NCBI GenBank assembly: GCA_033852115.1
Contig: JAWSVE010000002.1
Location: 744,001-808,000, forward strand
Reading direction: 5' to 3'
Source: JAWSVE01 sp033852115
GTDB lineage: Bacteria; Pseudomonadota; Gammaproteobacteria; Pseudomonadales; Cellvibrionaceae
Length of the DNA stretch: 64,000 nucleotides
Shown here: positions 61,729 to 64,000 of the stretch, piece after piece
Position numbering within the stretch: position 1 is the stretch's first letter
How the letters are laid out: each line of letters opens with the position of its first letter
Notes under the pieces: generated by a model
Database searches by the model: none
Seen by the model: only the letters and a program-made list of their open reading frames with translations
What the model was told of the DNA's origin: nothing
Program-made: the position numbers and the translations under genes

Positions 61729-64000
61729 ATGAGCATATTGTTTCCGAAGGGCTCCGAATGGAGACGATGGGATTTACAGGTGCAGACCATTCTGGATGAT
61801 GGTTATGTTGAGCTAAAGAATTATGCAGATGAGCTTAAAACATCGCATTCGGAAGAATGGGCGAGCTTTATCGGCAAAGTTGGTTCAGAAGAAAATGCAT
61901 TAAAATATGATTCTAAAGCGTATTTCTATACAGATTCTACTGATGATGAAGGCATACGCGCAAAAAACTACGCAGAGACCTTGGTTGCATTTTTGGAAGC
62001 CTTTCAGAAAGAGGAGGTATGCATTGCGGTTACAGATCACAATTACGCTCATTCATGCTTACTGGATGCCCTTCTGGGTGCATCTAAAAATAGTATTGTA
62101 AGCGTGATTGGTGGCGTTGAGATCAACGTACAAGGTGTGCATATCCTTGCTCTTTTTGATCAGCCTATATACGGGAAAAGTAGTTTTTCGGAAGGAATTA
62201 AGACTTTTCTTTCGAAAATCGAAATTGATAGCAAGTTAACAAATGAGGCTCTTACCGTTTCGAATAAGTCTTACACTGAAGTCTTATCAAAGATTCAAGA
62301 GAACCATGGCATAACAATTTACCCTCATTGCAACAGCGATAATGGCCTTTTTCAAGAGCGCGGCAGAACTGACCGCACTCACTTAGGAGACCAGTTTAAT
62401 TATCAAGAATTCAATATCCTACAAGGTAAGAATAAGTCAGGTGGAGAGCGGCTGCTTAGCTATATTGCAAGTAAGTCCTCCGACCTAACGGCTGGCTACT
62501 GTTATACGACTGCTACAGATGCTAGATGTTTGAGAGATATCTTGTCGCCAGATGATAGTGGCAATCATACATGGATTAAAGCTGATCCAACCTTTGAAGG
62601 GTTGAAGCAAATAATGTTTGAGACCTCTCGTATTTCTATTCAAGGTAATCGTCCAGAGGATAAATCTGGATATCAGGTGATCGATAGAATTGAGATATCT
62701 AACGATCTAATTCTAAATGATCATTTAGATTTAAATTCGAACATGAACTCCATAATCGGCGGGAGGTCTACCGGTAAATCCGTTTTGCTGACAGCTATTG
62801 CCCAAAAATTAAAAACGGAAGAACCGATTTCATTTGCGCATAAGCCAGAATATGAGGCCTTTGTTCAGGGCGTATCTTCTTCTCTTTCTGTAATTTGGAA
62901 AGATGGTGAGATCAACGACGATAGAGATATCGAATTCTTTCAGCAAGGCTATATGTACGATTTGGCGACTGATAGTAAAAAGCTAAGTGAATTGATACAA
63001 GATATCCTTCGAATCAAAGGGAAAAGTAATTTTCTTGAGTCGTACTTCACGAAGAAGGCTGAAATTAAAAAGTTTATATCCTCCAGTATTAATGATTTTT
63101 TTCAGGTCGTCTCAGATATATCTAGGAGGTCAGCATCTCTTTCTGAAAAAGGTGATAGCAAAGGCGTACGAGACGAAATTAGGAAGCTGGAGGATCGACT
63201 TAAAGAGCTGGATAGTCTTTCTTTGACTGAGAGTGAGCGAGAGAATTATGAGCGGTATAAAGGCGTTATAGAAGGCTCAAGAAAACTAATAGAGAAAAAT
63301 CAAAAGGATATTTCACAGTTAAAGCGCTTAAAAGAAATATCCATTATTAGGCAAGATATAGACTATGAATTTTCGAGCTTATCTGATGAGACTAGGAAAA
63401 ACGTTAGGCAAGTATATGAGGGTTTAAAATCCGAAGTTAATGGGAAATGGATTTCAGAGTTGGATGATGCATTGGCGCAAATAAATAAGCAAGACTCAGA
63501 AGAGAGTGCAAAGATAGCAGAGGCGGAATCTAACGCAGATTACATTAAGGCTGATTTGGCTTATAAAAATTCGACCCAGCTCAAAGAAGTTCAAGACCGC
63601 ATTATTGAACAGAAAAAAATTCTGAATGGAATAGAGGTTATAGCTAGTGAGATTCAGGAGCTAGAAAAGCAGAAGAAACAATTAAGTGAAAAGATTATCA
63701 ACGGTCATTCTGAGTATTTCAGTGTTACAGAAGGGCTACTTCCGAATTTGTCAGATAGCCAAGATGGCTTGGATATCGAGGCAAATTATGAATTTGACGT
63801 AGAGCGATATAGAAATATTCTAAAAGGGGCTCTCAACCAGCAAAGCAATGCTATACGCGAAATCACTGAATTCAATTATAGCGATCATGAGCAATATATT
63901 TCAGAAGTTTCGAGTTTGTTCGATAGTTTGATGTCTGGTTCTTTGAATATGAAGGGTGGGTATACTTCCCAATCTCTAGCTACAGCCATTTTGACTGAGT
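61729..64000 (+). CDS. TrlF-like PHP-domain/SMC-like ATPase, 3' end outside window
   Basis: At least 757 aa, open to the window end. The N-terminal PHP-type domain starts GSEWRRWDLQVQT: the usual metal-binding HxH reads QVQ (residues 17-19). TDHN (about 102-105), GGVEIN (about 128) and YPHC (about 199) are kept, and the last family motif, normally SDAH-like, reads TDAR (about 262). An ABC/SMC-type ATPase follows with Walker A IIGGRSTGKS (about 342-351) and a coiled coil (about 480-680). The match to TrlF-family ATPases is by motif layout. It is the last visible gene of the operon; the protein is incomplete here. Confidence 0.8.
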   Translation, partial: MSILFPKGSEWRRWDLQVQTILDDGYVELKNYADELKTSHSEEWASFIGKVGSEENALKYDSKAYFYTDSTDDEGIRAKNYAETLVAFLEAFQKEEVCIAVTDHNYAHSCLLDALLGASKNSIVSVIGGVEINVQGVHILALFDQPIYGKSSFSEGIKTFLSKIEIDSKLTNEALTVSNKSYTEVLSKIQENHGITIYPHCNSDNGLFQERGRTDRTHLGDQFNYQEFNILQGKNKSGGERLLSYIASKSSDLTAGYCYTTATDARCLRDILSPDDSGNHTWIKADPTFEGLKQIMFETSRISIQGNRPEDKSGYQVIDRIEISNDLILNDHLDLNSNMNSIIGGRSTGKSVLLTAIAQKLKTEEPISFAHKPEYEAFVQGVSSSLSVIWKDGEINDDRDIEFFQQGYMYDLATDSKKLSELIQDILRIKGKSNFLESYFTKKAEIKKFISSSINDFFQVVSDISRRSASLSEKGDSKGVRDEIRKLEDRLKELDSLSLTESERENYERYKGVIEGSRKLIEKNQKDISQLKRLKEISIIRQDIDYEFSSLSDETRKNVRQVYEGLKSEVNGKWISELDDALAQINKQDSEESAKIAEAESNADYIKADLAYKNSTQLKEVQDRIIEQKKILNGIEVIASEIQELEKQKKQLSEKIINGHSEYFSVTEGLLPNLSDSQDGLDIEANYEFDVERYRNILKGALNQQSNAIREITEFNYSDHEQYISEVSSLFDSLMSGSLNMKGGYTSQSLATAILTE

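Noticed and set aside
49718..64000. DISARM or BREX system
   Set aside because: No DUF1998 pair, PglZ, BrxC or PglX-type genes; the helicase and Mod/Res types differ.

Overview
The window reads as the chromosome of a marine-type gammaproteobacterium (Pseudomonadales/Cellvibrionales-like). This is inferred from a FimX homologue beside serB, the EpmB-EfP-EpmA cluster, SrkA, a ComF/BioB neighbourhood and a DUF3094 protein. No 16S gene is present and the species cannot be named.

Bases 1-34,100 are mostly ordinary core genome: pyruvate kinase, HMG-CoA lyase, an SMP-type membrane protein, serB, fimX with a PilZ-like neighbour, the EF-P lysylation set, two tandem chemotaxis receptors, an AraC regulator, an RlmD/TrmA-family RNA methyltransferase, cysE, srkA, comF, bioB, a SprA-type protein, an acyl-CoA dehydrogenase and a response regulator with TPR-like repeats. 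Two things stand out. The first is a secreted alpha/beta hydrolase (13,051-13,950) carrying the residue set of PETase/type II cutinases. The second is a complete 2,985-bp ISL3-family element (23,476-26,460) inserted between comF and bioB. It has 24-bp inverted ends, a perfect 8-bp target duplication, and an ArsR regulator plus an ArsP-like permease as passengers.

At 34,389-34,465 lies an initiator tRNA-Met gene. Everything to its right, to the window end, looks like a genomic island of at least 29.5 kb. A large serine recombinase reads toward the tRNA and takes its last 14 codons from the tRNA antisense strand. The left half of the island (34.4-47.3 kb) resembles alphaproteobacterial plasmid/ICE genes: a VirD4-like ATPase in an operon with two secreted VWA-like proteins and a membrane protein, a tyrosine integrase, an AlpA-like regulator, DUF3768 and several small unknowns. 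An 896-bp gene-poor stretch with palindromes and hairpins follows (47,257-48,152).

The right part (48.1-64 kb) is a nuclease/defence locus. A Cas4-like/RNase H-like nuclease is divergent from an eight-gene, tightly packed operon: small HTH protein, Mrr-type endonuclease, PLD-like/SNF2 helicase, DUF4391, type III-like adenine methyltransferase (Mod), fused DUF262-DUF1524 (GmrSD-like) protein, type III-like Res subunit, and a TrlF-like PHP-ATPase cut by the window end. This composite is the strongest candidate for an unusual system. It combines a type III-like Mod/Res pair, a second helicase, a probable modification-dependent nuclease and an SMC-like ATPase whose PHP HxH motif reads QxQ. All functional statements come from reading motifs by eye; no database search was run.
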